A DNA stretch of 64,000 nucleotides, from positions 50,125,430 to 50,189,429 of the forward strand of contig CM019692.1 of the NCBI GenBank assembly GCA_009760885.1. The letters run 5' to 3'. The notes beneath the pieces were generated by a model. The model had not been told where the DNA came from and searched no databases. It worked only from the letters and a program-made list of their open reading frames with translations. A program made the position numbers and the translations under genes. The DNA comes from Achatina immaculata (taxonomy: Eukaryota > Mollusca > Gastropoda > Stylommatophora > Achatinidae). Below, one piece after another: positions 21,466 to 32,434 of the stretch. How positions within the stretch are numbered: the stretch's first letter is position 1; the number at the start of each line of letters is the position of its first letter.

Positions 21466-22399
21466 CGGAAGAATAAACCAAACAGATAAATAACAATAAT
21501 GTGGCAGTGATATCTGGATCAAGTCAATACGATATTCAGGAATTTTCAAAAGTGAATTATCTGTTAACCGTGAATTTTTAAATAAAGTATTCTTTTTTAA
21601 ATGGCAGAAATTTAACAGTTGTATTCCACATAATATTCTCATCACAAAACATGATTTGTATCTAATAAAATGAAACGTTCAAAGATTGGAGCAGAAAACT
21701 AAAGGAAATAAAAATCGGTTCTGCGTAACAGAAAGTTAGAATCATGTTGAAGAAAAAGGAATCTTTAGAAAGATATGGAAACCTTATATCGAAAAATATG
21801 TTATGAATACAGGTCATAGTTGCAGAGTAATGTATATATATATAAATTTTGTTTCTTAATTTTACAAATTAAGAAAAGTTCATAAGCTATTCGAAATATT
21901 TGTGACAAATTAATGTAGTATTTGTGACAAATTAATGTAGTATTTCATAGTGTTTTTGATGAGCTCTTTCTTTTTTTATTGAATTTGTCGGGGTTGTTCA
22001 GAAACAAAATTCTCTAACTCTTACAGCACAACTATTCTGTTCTTTCAAATTTTATGAAATGTTTTTGGCTGTTCTAAATATGTTGCATACCGAACCGAAA
22101 TTCCCACTACGCTTTCAACTTTTCTACAGATTTCTCCAACTTAGTAAGCGAACGTCGGAGACGACGCTTCTGACACTGTGCTAGCTCTCATTTCATAAAC
22201 TTCCCCCAGGAGGCTCAGTGAAGGTCACCAGTGCTCGAGTAATATTTCGACCTTTTGCTAAGAGGATGAGATTTTATAATTAAGAGGACTTGTATGTCTC
22301 ATGTATGTCTCTTATCCTATAGTGATCTTTTTTTTTTGGGGGGGGGGGGGGGTACTTAGAAGGCTTCATACATATATGACTTATCTTACATTCTTCCCG
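21466..22399. other. No gene recognised
   Basis: AT-rich sequence with a 24-base direct repeat (TTTGTGACAAATTAATGTAG twice near 21899-21940) and a T8-G14 tract at about 22329-22352. No coding signal seen. Confidence 0.5.
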
Positions 22400-24300
22400 T
22401 GCCGTTAAACTTCACGTAGGGTAGGTGGCCAAGTTTTCCTGTTTTCGGCGAGCTTCTCAGCCTCATCAACGGATTTTATGTCTACTAATTTAGCCTCTCA
22501 TAACAATGTCCTCTTTAGAGTTTCACGTGTTCGACCTCTTTTTCTTCGACCTGTTGTGTTCCACTTGATAGCTTGTTTTTGGGATTCTCTGATTGTTTCT
22601 TCTCTTCACGTGACCAACATATGTCCATCTTCTTTTTCTGATCACCCATGAGACAGGTTGTTGTTTGCTCATCTGTCTGATCTCTGTGCTGTTCTTGAAT
22701 TCATTCCACTTTATACAGAGTATTTTCTTTAGACATTTGTTTTCGAAAGAGTCTAATTTCTTGTCTATTTCTTTAGTTGTTTTCCAGCTTTCACATGCAT
22801 AAATGAGGGTGGATATTACATTTGAATTGAATAGTCTTAACTTGGTTTTTGTACTTATAACTTTTGAATGCAATATATTCTCAAGATTTTTATGCTAAAA
22901 CCATGGTTTGTCAATACTGCTTTGGCATTTCGAATGTAACTTCTTTTCTGGTGTAACCATAGTGGTCTATATAGCTGCCGAGATATGTACAATGGTTTAA
23001 TTCTTCATCAGCTGTTCCTTCTGCATATATTTGTCCTTCGTGGTTAATGAGAACCTTCATTATTTTTGTTTTATCCTTGTTAATTTCAAATTCTATTTTA
23101 CTAGCCATTGAAGATAGGGTATCTCTGTTTTTACATGCATTGATTTCATATTATCGCTGATAAGAGTTATGTTATCTACAAAATCAAGATCTTCCAGTTG
23201 GGTCTCAAGTACCCAATCAATACCCGTTTTACCTCTGCAATATTTTTTTATTATGAAGTCTATGGCAATTCCAAAAAGCAAGAGAGATAATATACATCCT
23301 TGTTTCACGCCTGTTTCAGTCTGGAACCATTCACACATTCCTTCGTCTGTATTGATTGCACAAACATATCCATTGTACAGGTCACTAATGATGTTGACAG
23401 TCTTATATGGTATTTCATATATTCTTAAAATCCTCCATAATGATTCTCTGTGTGTGCTGTCAAATGCCTTTTTAAAGTCTATGAAGTTCAGGATTAACAG
23501 TCTTTGCTTTTCAATATGTTCTTCAAGTATTATTCTTAGAGTAAAGATCTGGTCGAGAAAGCTTCTCCCTTTTCGAAATCCTGCTTGTTCTTATCTCATT
23601 GCAGCATCCATTATATCTTGAATTCTATTCAGAATAACTTTGCAAAATACTTTTGACACAACTGATATTAAGGTTACTCCTCTCCAGTTGTTGCAATCAT
23701 TAAGGTTGCCTTAATTTCGGTATTTTAACAATGATTCCTTTTTTCCATTTAGAATGGGTTTTTCTTCTTTCCAAATCTTATTAAACATTCTCTGTAGTTG
23801 TTTCATGTTGCCTATATTAATAGCTTTTAACATTTCGGGCGTTATTTCATCTTCACCTGCAGCTTTGTTGTTAGCCATTAGATTCAATGCTGTTTCAGTT
23901 TCATGCAATGTAATTTCATCTAGGTTTACATTTAGTTGTGGGAATGGTAAATCAGTTCCAAGGTCTATCACCTCTTTTGGATGTGGTCGATTAAGTAATT
24001 CTTGGAAGTGTTCGGCCCATCTTTGCTTTTGGTCTTTACTTGATGTTAAAAGTGTGCTAGTTTTTCTAAGGATTGGTCTTTCTTTGGGTGCAAAAGTACC
24101 TGTTAGCCTATTCTGTTTGTTATACAGAGTTTTGCTGTCTCCTGTTTTTGCTGCCTTCTCCGCTTCTTTCGCCATGTAGTCCATATATTTTCTTTTATCC
24201 CCTCTAGCTGAACTTTTTACTTTATTGTCTAGTTCTTTGTGTGTTGCTTTTGCCGATACTGTATAGAATTCTCTACAATGAATCTCTGTGTATGCTATCG
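22400..24300 (-). mobile_element. RTE-like LINE (family C), old and heavily mutated
   Basis: Minus-strand element read in pieces. 24184-23711: linker with GSKTLYNKQNRLTG-like block (SKTLYNKQNRLTGTF), QRWAEHFQELLNRP, NNKAAGEDEITPEMLKA. 23690-23340: finger region with degraded GFRKGRSFLDQIF-type sequence. 23338-23093: QTETGVKQGCILSLLLF and LEDLDFVDNITLISD, where the FADD catalytic box has become FVDN. 23108-22911: INKDKTKIMKV and YLGSYIDHYG. 22873-22523: LIYACESWKTTKEID, KRRWTYVGHVKRR. At least four frame breaks. Organised like LINE-A but clearly another family. Exact ends not determined. Confidence 0.85.
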
Positions 24301-24388
24301 ATATGGCTGGGCGTATGTTTATTAGTTTGTGTATACATTTTAATTATTTTTTAAAAAAAAAAAAGATACAGTCTACCATGCCTTAGAT

Positions 24389-25375
24389 CAGTGGTTCCCA
24401 ACTTATGGTCCACGGACTCACGAATCTGCTGTGAGGGTTCGAGACAACAACTTAAAGTCCTTTTTTTTCTTTTTTCCACGGTGAAATGTTTAACAACCGA
24501 AGGTTCGGTCAATTCTGCGTGTAGGAAATAACTTTTCTCACGTTTTCTGATGGGCGAAGTTTTTCAACCTCGGTGACAAACTAACGTGGCGGCGTCCTAT
24601 AGTAGGGCAGTTGCCAGAAGAACAAAAGGGCTGCTAGAAAGAGGCTGATCTTTGATGTTACTGGAACCTGGATGCAGTTTAGACTTGTTGGCCATCGAGC
24701 GAACCTAGGCCACCATTGCAGGAGGGTGACTTTCACAGCTAAACTTACTCTCATGTGGCCAGTGCCGTAAAGTAAAGAAAACAATCGTCGGACAGTAAGT
24801 GTGGGCTTTTTTAAAATGTAAGCTTGGTTACGAATAAGATTGTTGAGAGGATACTTTATCTAAGAGAGCAGGAAACAGGAGACTCTTACTTGGGGTCATC
24901 AGTTGATATAATCTTACTTGGCGTCATCAGTTGATATCATCTTATTTGGCGTCATCATTTGATATCCTCTTACTTGGCGTCATCTTTTGATATCATCTTA
25001 TTTGGCGTCATCAGTTAATACCACCTTATTTGGCGTCATCAGTTAATGCCATCTTAGTTGGCGTCATCAGTTAATACCATCTTAATTAACGTCATCAGTT
25101 AATACTGTCTTAGTTGGCGTCATCAGTTAATATCATCTTAGTTGGCGTCATCGGTTAATACTATGTCAGTTGGCGTCATAGGTTAATACCATCTCAATTG
25201 GCGTCATCAGTTAATACCATCGATTACGAGGCTACATTTTCCGAAAAAAATTCTTATGCATTTAAAGCACATAGCTACCATACAGATATCAAAACGTTTC
25301 CAAAATACTGGGGCCCGTGGCCTGGAGTTTGAAAGAGAAGAGGGTCCGCGGACTTTGTTTAACTGGGAACCACTG
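24389..25375. mobile_element. Non-autonomous hAT-type element with perfect 8-bp TSD
   Basis: 987 bp bounded by CCTTAGAT at 24381-24388 and 25376-25383. Left end CAGTGGTTCCCAACTTATGG; right end, reverse-complemented, CAGTGGTTCCCAGTTAAACA, with a further inverted block GTCC(A/G)CGGAC slightly inside each end. Eight-bp duplications and CAGTGGTTCCC-type termini are hallmarks of hAT transposons. No transposase frame is inside; the interior is unique sequence plus a 28-bp minisatellite (24886-25222). It would have needed a transposase supplied in trans. Confidence 0.92.
24886..25222. repeat. 28-bp minisatellite inside the hAT-type element, ~12 copies
   Basis: GCGTCATCAG begins units at 24921 and 24949 and then every 28 bp; the rest of each unit is TTAATACCATCTTAGTTG or variants (TTGATATCATCTTATTTG). 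It is wholly internal to the element, so may be a part of the family or a private expansion. Confidence 0.95.
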
Positions 25376-25383
25376 CCTTAGAT

Positions 25384-25435
25384 TATTACTACGTCAGAAA
25401 TCAATACTACGATGTCCTTTCATTGCTTCGCTTTG

Positions 25436-25489
<54 letters not shown>

Positions 25490-26639
25490 TGATTTATGGC
25501 ACTTCTTTAAAGGCCTTGACCTCATTGAAATCAAAACCAAGTTTCCGGTTGGAAAGGACGAGGAGACGCCGATAACAGGTTATGCTTCGTCTAACATGAC
25601 AGAGGATTGATGACGGATTCCCTTCAGTGGCTTTCCGGGATTTCATTGATCTCACAACGATCAGGAGTATGCATGGAATATGTCTTTTATATAACCGTCA
25701 ATATCGAACAGTTTTAATTTTTCTTTGCTGTTTCATATTTCAATATCAGCAAAAACAACCATTCTCTTCCTGTAAGAACATGTATAATCTGATATGTAAT
25801 CTTGCGCCATAACAAGGTATAATATGATTATAAAATGTAACACTGGTGAAATATTTTTTTTTGCAGAAGAAGCTTAGAGCCCGCTAGTATTCCAGAAGAC
25901 TTTCCATAGATTCCATGCTGACACAAGAATGAAATACTAGAAGAAGGAGTCTATGTTTAATAAAAACAAAAGCACTACAAAATACCAATGGCACAGGAGA
26001 AGATTTACCCAATTTTCTGCATTTCGTTCTCGGTAACATCGTGAGCGAGATACTCCCATAGTCGCTCCACCGCTTGTTCCTGAAAAATAATGTACAGAAT
26101 GTTCATCTAGGGCCTCTTTCATCAGTCCTTGATGACGAGCCACCCATTGAGGACGCCATTTTTGGAATTAACAAAGGTCCAAATGTGAAACCAGTCATTG
26201 TCGCTCTTGGCACGAACTAGATTTACCAGAGCTATAGTCAATTCATTATAGCAGAGAGAAAGAGAGGGGGAGAGAGAGGGAGGGAGAGAGAGTATAGTTG
26301 CTCTTGCTTCAGTGAATCAATAGATTACACTCAACGAAATATTAAGCGAGATTATCAAACATTTAATGTGTGTCCTTAAATCATTTCTCAGCCAGTTACC
26401 TGCTTCCACTTTGTGCTTACTTTCACGTACCTGGGCACATTTTATGCCAGTTTTTCTTACAAGGAGGATACAGAACAGCTAAGTACTTTTTTTATCTATT
26501 TTCCATGCTTTTATCTTCTGTGTTAATTTTGTATGTGATACTTGAAAAAGGCTCTTGCTGAAATATTGAATGATTGTGTGTTCTTCATTTATACGTACTC
26601 ATCATATAATTTGCAGGAACGTCTTCTAAACATCCTCGC
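25384..26639. other. No gene; microsatellites
   Basis: (GA)n at 25441-25488 and a GA-rich patch at 26252-26292. Frames of 60-97 codons (for example 25317-25610, which starts inside the hAT element and runs through the GA tract) have no recognisable domain. Confidence 0.5.
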
Positions 26640-26806
26640 GTATCAGGGACAGAGAAAGACAAGAGAAGGAGGGAGAGAGACACTGAGAGAGAAAGACAGA
26701 CAGAGAGACAGATAGAGAGGGAGAGAAAGACAGAGAGAGGAAGAGAGACAGAGAGAAGGAGAGAGACAGAGAGAAGGGAGAGAGACACAAAGAGAGGGAG
26801 ACAAAG
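26640..26806. repeat. GAGA-rich tract
   Basis: Irregular AGAGAGACAGAGAG repeats up to the target duplication of LINE-D. Its minus-strand Leu/Ser-rich frames are artefacts. Confidence 0.9.
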
Positions 26807-26818
26807 AGAGAGATAAGT

Positions 26819-29033
26819 CTTCTTCTTCGCATTGTCTGTCTATACCTGCAGTCCTGTCTCTTGGATAAATTTCACTGTTTTTTGTAATTCATGTATGGAA
26901 CCGTAGAGCTTATCTTCTTTAGTGGTTTCACTAGGCCAGTAATTATTTCTCAGTGTTTCATAGTTGGTGCAGTTCTGGAGGATATGTTCCACAGTTTGGG
27001 GCACCTAGGCACATGTACATAGATTAGTAGTACCAACCTTAAACTTTGTATACATATGACTTCGGAGTCGGCTGTGTCCTGTTCGGAGACGGAAGATGAT
27101 GACTTGTTCCTTTCTGTTTAGCATGTGGTGGTGTTTGTGGCTTCCTGTAGGTTTTTATCATGCTTTTCTTCTGATTATAGGTGATTGGTATGTCTGGTTG
27201 CTCCATTTCAGTGCCCTCTTTGGCCAGATGGTAAGCTTTCTCATTGCCTGGTATCCCACAGTGGGAGGGAATCCATTGCAAAGTGACTCTATGTTGTAAG
27301 CCAATTTTGACAAGGCATCCTTAAGGTCTGGTAGTTTGTTGCTCTGAAGAGCTTCCAGTACTGATCTTGCATCTGTGAGAATTACTACAGGACATGTATA
27401 AATTCTGGAGTCTGATAGTTTTTCAACTGCAGCAATAATTGCCCTAACTTCTGCATCATAATTGTTGCAGTATTTTCCAGTGGGTAAGGAAATCTTGTCA
27501 GTGGTGTTGTTTGGATATTCAGTATGTGCTCCTGCCCCTCCATTCTTTATGGCATTGCGTGCAGATCCATCTGTATACACACGTATCCAGGTGACACATG
27601 GATATTTGTCATCTAGCACACTAAGCGTGGCTGTTGATCTTACAAGGCTGCTTTGCATCTCACCTTTCTGAACAACTTTCACTTCAGTCTGAATAGTTAT
27701 TTGTGTATAATCTGCTTCTTTCCATGGTGTATGCTCTGGTACAGATGATAATGGAGCGACTACAATTGGAAGGTCAGGTATTAGCTTACGTATACGCTTG
27801 GCCTGGTGAATGAAGCTGCTTCTTTTAAGCCGACTTAATGCCAAGTTATTGAATCTCTCCTTCAGGGGATGGCTTACAGAGCTAAGGAATTTCTCTCCCA
27901 TGGTCATGACCTTTGTGTCTCTACGTTCCTTTAGCGCTTGAACACCAACTATTTTCTGCATTTCTACTATTGGTGTGGACCTCATGGCACCTGTGATAAT
28001 CCGTAGTGACTGATTTTGAACCTTGTCTAGATTATGCAGCTTAGTGTTTGATGCTGTGCACCAAGATGTTGAGCCATATTCTAAATGTAGTAGAATACTT
28101 TGCTGATATACATTCTTGAGGATTCTTTCACTAGCTCCCCATGTGGTTCCACTTAATTTTCTTACTATGGCTAGTTTTCTTCTGGCTTTTGCTTCTGCAC
28201 TGTTGATGTGTTGCTTCCACGTCAGTTTTGAGTCAAGAGTCACTCCTAAGTAAGTGGGTTGGTTGTCCATCCTTAAGGATATTTCATTTACAAGGATCTT
28301 ACCTGCTTTCTGTTTAGATGAGAGGGTGAACAGAGTGGTACTTGATTTCTCTGTGTTGATACTTACACACCATTTGTTTGTCCATGATGTCAAGATGTCT
28401 GCTGCTCTGTGGAGTCTCTGTGTAGCAACTGTCGCATATTCATTTGAACACCACATGACCAGATCACCTGCGTACAGTGCCGCTTTGATTCCATAGGGAA
28501 GTTCCTTGACCAGGTCATTAATGAATACAAGAAATAGTGTAGGCGAAAGGACTCCTCCTTGTGGTACACCGTGTCGCAGAAGTACTTTCTGGCTTTTGTG
28601 TCCATCCATTACTGCTCTAGCTCTTCTATTGTGTAAATAGGACTTTATCCAGTTGTACAGTCTTCCATTCACATTGCAGTTTCTTAGTTTCCACAGCAGA
28701 CCTTTTTTCCATACTTTATCAAAGGCTTTCTTCAGGTCTATCCACGCTGCTAGTACAAGGTTTTTCTCTTGGAATGCAATCTCTTGAGAGAGATAGGTCA
28801 CTTGATATTCCGTACTGTAGTACTGCCTAAATCCTGCTTGCTGTGGAACGAGAAGGTTTTCACTTTCTAGGTACCATTTTAGCCTCAGGTCAATGATGCG
28901 TTCCATCGTTTTGCAGAGGCAGCTAGTGAGACTGATTGACCTGTAGCTGGAGGCAGTATCACTGTTTTTCCCTGGCTTTACAGTGGTACCATGCTTGCTT
29001 CCTTCCAGATTTGAGGTAACTAATCGCTAATGA
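26819..29033 (-). mobile_element. LINE-D (I/Jockey-like with RNase H), 5'-truncated
   Basis: A 2,215-bp insertion bounded by a 12-bp duplication AGAGAGATAAGT at 26807-26818 and 29034-29045. The 3' end on the minus strand is GCGAAGAAGAAG. The 5' end begins inside the RT domain, so the endonuclease and ORF1 are absent, as expected for incomplete reverse transcription. The long RT-RNase H frame is preserved with few lesions. Confidence 0.93.
26840..29015 (-). pseudogene. LINE-D reverse transcriptase / RNase H polyprotein fragment
   Basis: Open for 582 codons at 27158-28906 and extending upstream in frame to about 29015 (SSYRSISLTSCLCKTMERII). Motifs: QQAGFRQYYSTEYQ, AAWIDLKKAFDKVW (motif A), LRHGVPQGGVLSPTLFLVF, LYAGDLVMW where the usual YADD is YAGD, and QPTYLGVTLDSKLTW. 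RNase H follows: IRVYTDGSA (D), YDAEVRAIIAAVE (E), ILTDARSVLEAL (D). A frameshift near 27260 moves to MQWIPSHCGIPGNEKA (27039-27281), then QTVEHILQNCTNYE and a stop at 26840-26842. The lost second catalytic aspartate would inactivate RT. Superfamily is inferred from the RT-RNase H order. Confidence 0.92.
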
Positions 29034-29107
29034 AGAGAGATAAGTAAAGCATGAGACAAGATATAAGCTCTATAAAGTTAATTATCCTAATATTCTAAAA
29101 TACGTGC

Positions 29108-29382
29108 AACATAAATGGCTGACAGTGAATGGGGCGAAGAGAGCTGCCGATTCTAACATAAATGGCTGACAGTGAATGGGGAGGAGAGCTGCTGATTCTA
29201 ACATAAATGGCTGACAGTGAATGGGGCGGAGAGCTGCTGATTCTAATAGAAATGGCTGACAATGAATAGGGCGGAGAGAGTTGATGATTCTAACATAAAT
29301 GGCTGACAGTGAATGGGGCAGATAGATTTTATTCTAATATAAATAGCTGACAGTGAATGAGACGGAGAGAGCTGCTGATTTG
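29108..29382. repeat. ~46-bp minisatellite, 6 copies
   Basis: ATAAATGGCTGACAGTGAAT starts units at about 29111, 29158, 29203, 29246, 29295 and 29338, followed by GGGGCGGAGAGAGCTGCTGA-like sequence. Spacing varies between 43 and 49 bp because the GGAGAG segment varies. Confidence 0.92.
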
Positions 29383-30814
29383 TTACATGCTTCAGGCATG
29401 TATAAAGTTGTTTGGGATGTGTGCTCTTATCAAAATAAGATAAAAATGGAAGGGGTCGCCATTTTCCTTGACCTCCTCCCACGTAACTATCTTTTTTTTT
29501 GCACGAAAGATAAAAATTTGGAGAACTAATTGTATAGTATTGCCATATATATTTTTAATGCACTTAATCAAAATATTGATTTCTCAAGGATGGGTGGAAT
29601 AAGCTTTTTTTAATCTGACGAGGCGAACGTTTGTCTGGAGATCTGGAGGAGGAGGCGGGGGTGGCCGGTGGGGGGTCGGGGGGGGGATGGGGACAACGGG
29701 CTTGATTGACCTTTGACATAACAAAGATGTTTCCCATCCAGTTTGCCTGAAAATTAACACGAGTTTAATATCATTGCCAGACTGGGCTTCCATAGAAATA
29801 TCCCAGTGATAAATCCACGGAAGATTACAGACACATCCTGAACAAGATCGTCACCCGAAATTTAGAAAAGTTCTCCCAGTCCCAGGGGGGTTACGTCGAG
29901 AACGGCCTTTCAATTCAGGGTCTGATTAGAATGCGGTTCTCCTTGTTAATGTCCTGTAGCAGATTGCTGTAAGCACGAGTTACAGGGCAGACAAGAGAGA
30001 TTAAAACTGGCAACGCTGGAATACTGAGTAATGGGACGATACATGAACTGTAAGATAAGCTGGAGACAGGACGAACAGGACAGATAAGAAATACTATAAG
30101 CAGGGAGGAAGTAAAAAGTTTAAGGGATAAAAGGGATGAAAAGTAGGTGAATTGTGGAAAAGGAGGAAGAAGAAAGGTGAGTTGAAAGAAAAAGAAGAAA
30201 AGCGATTTGAAAAAAAAAAAAGGTGGACGACAAAATGCGAGCTGGAAGGAAGGAAGGAAGGAAGGAAGGAATAACTTTATATCCTCAGAGATCTGTCAGC
30301 TTTTACATTAATTGTGTGTACAGTATACCCATCCTTTGTTCCAGTAGTTATGTGTGTACACGTACACGTATTGTTTTTTCCAGTAGCTGTGTGTACAAGT
30401 ACATGTATTCTTTGTCCCAGTAGCTGTGTGTACAAGTACACGTATTCTTTGTTCCGATGCACAGGTCTTCCAGCGTCAGTTGCTCAAACTCTTTGCTATG
30501 TTACCTATAATCATTCCACAATCCGTGAAAACAACACACAACAATACTGCGTATCTAATCTCCAGTTGCAGGAATAAAGGCGAAGAAGAGGTCTGTCATA
30601 AGTAAATGGAGCATGAATTGTAGATGTTCAGCTTCTATGCTTCGACAGCAGAGTAGCCATCATACAAAAACTGTAAGACAGTTCCTAGGGTAAGGTTTAA
30701 AAGTGATCAATTTTAGTTTTGTATTCTCGCCTCAGCTTCTTGTTAGAAGCCGCTCAAATGGAAATAATCCCCTAAATCTACCTGTTTGTAGACTAGAAAG
30801 TCAAAATAACCAAT
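29383..30814. other. No gene; small repeats
   Basis: A G-rich tract at about 29650-29690, (GGAA)n at 30247-30270, and four partial units of about 39 bp at 30313-30456 (CCAGTAGCTGTGTGTACAAG type). Frames in this stretch are short and unrecognised. Confidence 0.55.
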
Positions 30815-30829
30815 CAGCGTGCGAGTCTT

Positions 30830-31376
30830 TTCCTCAGTCAGTAATTTGTATGTCCCTTACAGAACTTTGCCTCCGTAACAGTTCTCCTGTAGGCCTCTAG
30901 GCTGTAAGATGCCCTGTTGCTGATGCGTTCATTTGCAGATTATCAACGATGTCCTGCAGCCATCTTCGCCTTGGTCTTCCTCTCTTTCTTTTTCCAGTTA
31001 TGTACCCTTCCAAATCTGTCTTCTGTAAATTATCATGTTGTTTAATGGAGTTTTCTCTGTTTAATCTTCCTTTACTGGCCAGCCTTCTTCAATATTAAGT
31101 TCTTGTAGTATGGATTTATTTGTTCTTTTTTTGTGTCCATAATATTTGAAGAACTCTTCTGTAGAATTTACATTAAAAGGCATTTATGTGTTTCTCATCT
31201 GTTTTGTTGAGTGTTCAGGTCACACAAGCATACATTGCGATGGGAAAGATGCATGCCTTTAAAAATCTTATTTTTGTAGTTCTGTCTGTTCCTCCTCTCC
31301 GCAGTTTTTTAGTTGTTTTATTTTTTGAAGAGCGATGGATGATCTCCTTTTAATATGCCTCATTGTATCTCCATTA
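30830..31376 (-). pseudogene. LINE-E1 ORF2 C-terminal part, downstream of the nested insertion
   Basis: Continues E1 after the insertion: NNGDTMRHIKRRSSIALQK, then frames with FKACIFPIAMYACV-like sequence, a KYYGHKKRTNKSILQELNIE-like stretch and GRPRRRWLQDIVDNLQMNAS near 30960-30930. Several frameshifts. Corresponds to residues of E4 from MREIKRRTSIALQK to the end. Confidence 0.8.
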
Positions 31377-31383
31377 TTAGTTA

Positions 31384-32368
31384 CAAATTCTTTTCCTTCT
31401 TCCTCTTTTGCGTTCGAGGTTGTTGGCCACTTCAGACCTGATCCCTGTCGACATGGCAAAGCCTGCAGTTCTCTCCAGATCCTGATAGGAGCCCCAAAGC
31501 TTTTGCCCCAAGCTTGTGTCCTCTGGCCGTGTCTCACGCCTCAGGTCTGCATGATTTGGCCACTCTTGAAGGATATGTTCTGGAGTCTGGACTCTACTGC
31601 CACATGGACACTCGTCTGTATGAGACATTTTAAGTCGATGTAGGTGGCTTAGTAGTCTGCAGTGGCCTGTCCTTAGGCAGAAGAGGATGGTTTGCTGATG
31701 TCTTTGTAGTTGGTGTATTGGATCTGGTTCATTGTTGCATTTCAGTTGCTTTTTCCATTCAGATCTGCACTGGTTACTGATTATAGTTTTCGCTTCTTTG
31801 TAGTTTACTGGATGATTTGTTTGATCTTGATTGCTGTCAGCTTTACATATGCTGTCAGCTATTTCATTGCCAGCTATTCCACAGTGGGATGGTACATATT
31901 GTAGGGCCACGGTTGTTGACAGTGTAAGGTACTTCAGTTCTCGGGTGATTTCATGTATGTTTGGTGTGGGTTGTTAGTTGTTTTTAGAGATTCTAAAAGT
32001 GCCCTGCAGTCAGTGAAGAAGGCTGTTTTGTATGTTGGAAGCTGGTTTTCTGTTTTAAGTGTTCTGAGGGCCTCAAGGATGGTTGTTGTTTCTGCCCTGT
32101 ATTTGGAGGAAATGTTTCCGGTCGCGAAGATCTTTTTGATTCGTCTCCCATCTGTGCATCTTATGTAGACGCCCCTACCTCCATTTTTTACTGCTTTTTC
32201 TGCAGACCCATCTGTGTATACATGTGTCCATTCAGCTGGGTTGTATTTGCTGTCAATCAGCTCCTGGGTCAGTGTCTTCATCTGAAGTGTTTTTAGGTAG
32301 TCCTTTTTGTGTATGCCTGGTACCTCTGTGAGGACTGTTATCTTTTCATAGTGATTGTGCTCCTCCAC
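31384..32368 (-). pseudogene. LINE-F RNase H and tail, one frameshift
   Basis: Frame 32368-31934: WTHVYTDGSAEKAVKNGG (RNase H first D), SSKYRAETTTILEALRTL (E), AFFTDCRALLESLKTT (D). A one-base shift near 31960 leads to the next frame, where HEITRELKYLTLSTTVALQY precedes VPSHCGIAGNEIAD (last RNase H motif). The tail has QQTILFCLRTGHCRLLSHLH and CPCGSRVQTPEHILQEW, a CxC..H..-type zinc-knuckle-like segment, then LWGSYQDLERTAGF. It ends at 31377-31383 with the target duplication supplying the stop. The role would have been degradation of the RNA strand in the RNA:cDNA hybrid. Confidence 0.88.
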
Positions 32369-32434
32369 AATTTGGAGTGGTTCAATTTCTTCGTGAGAGA
32401 TGGGAAGGAGGTTTTTATAGCGTTTTAGTTAGTT
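31384..32434 (-). mobile_element. LINE-F (RNase-H type), nested in LINE-E1
   Basis: A 1,051-bp 5'-truncated insertion within LINE-E1, with a 7-bp duplication TTAGTTA on each side. It contains the C-terminal third of an ORF2 with RNase H and a zinc-knuckle-like tail, in the same orientation as its host. It is related in layout to LINE-D and to the remnants at 422-1029 and 2476-3083. Confidence 0.88.
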
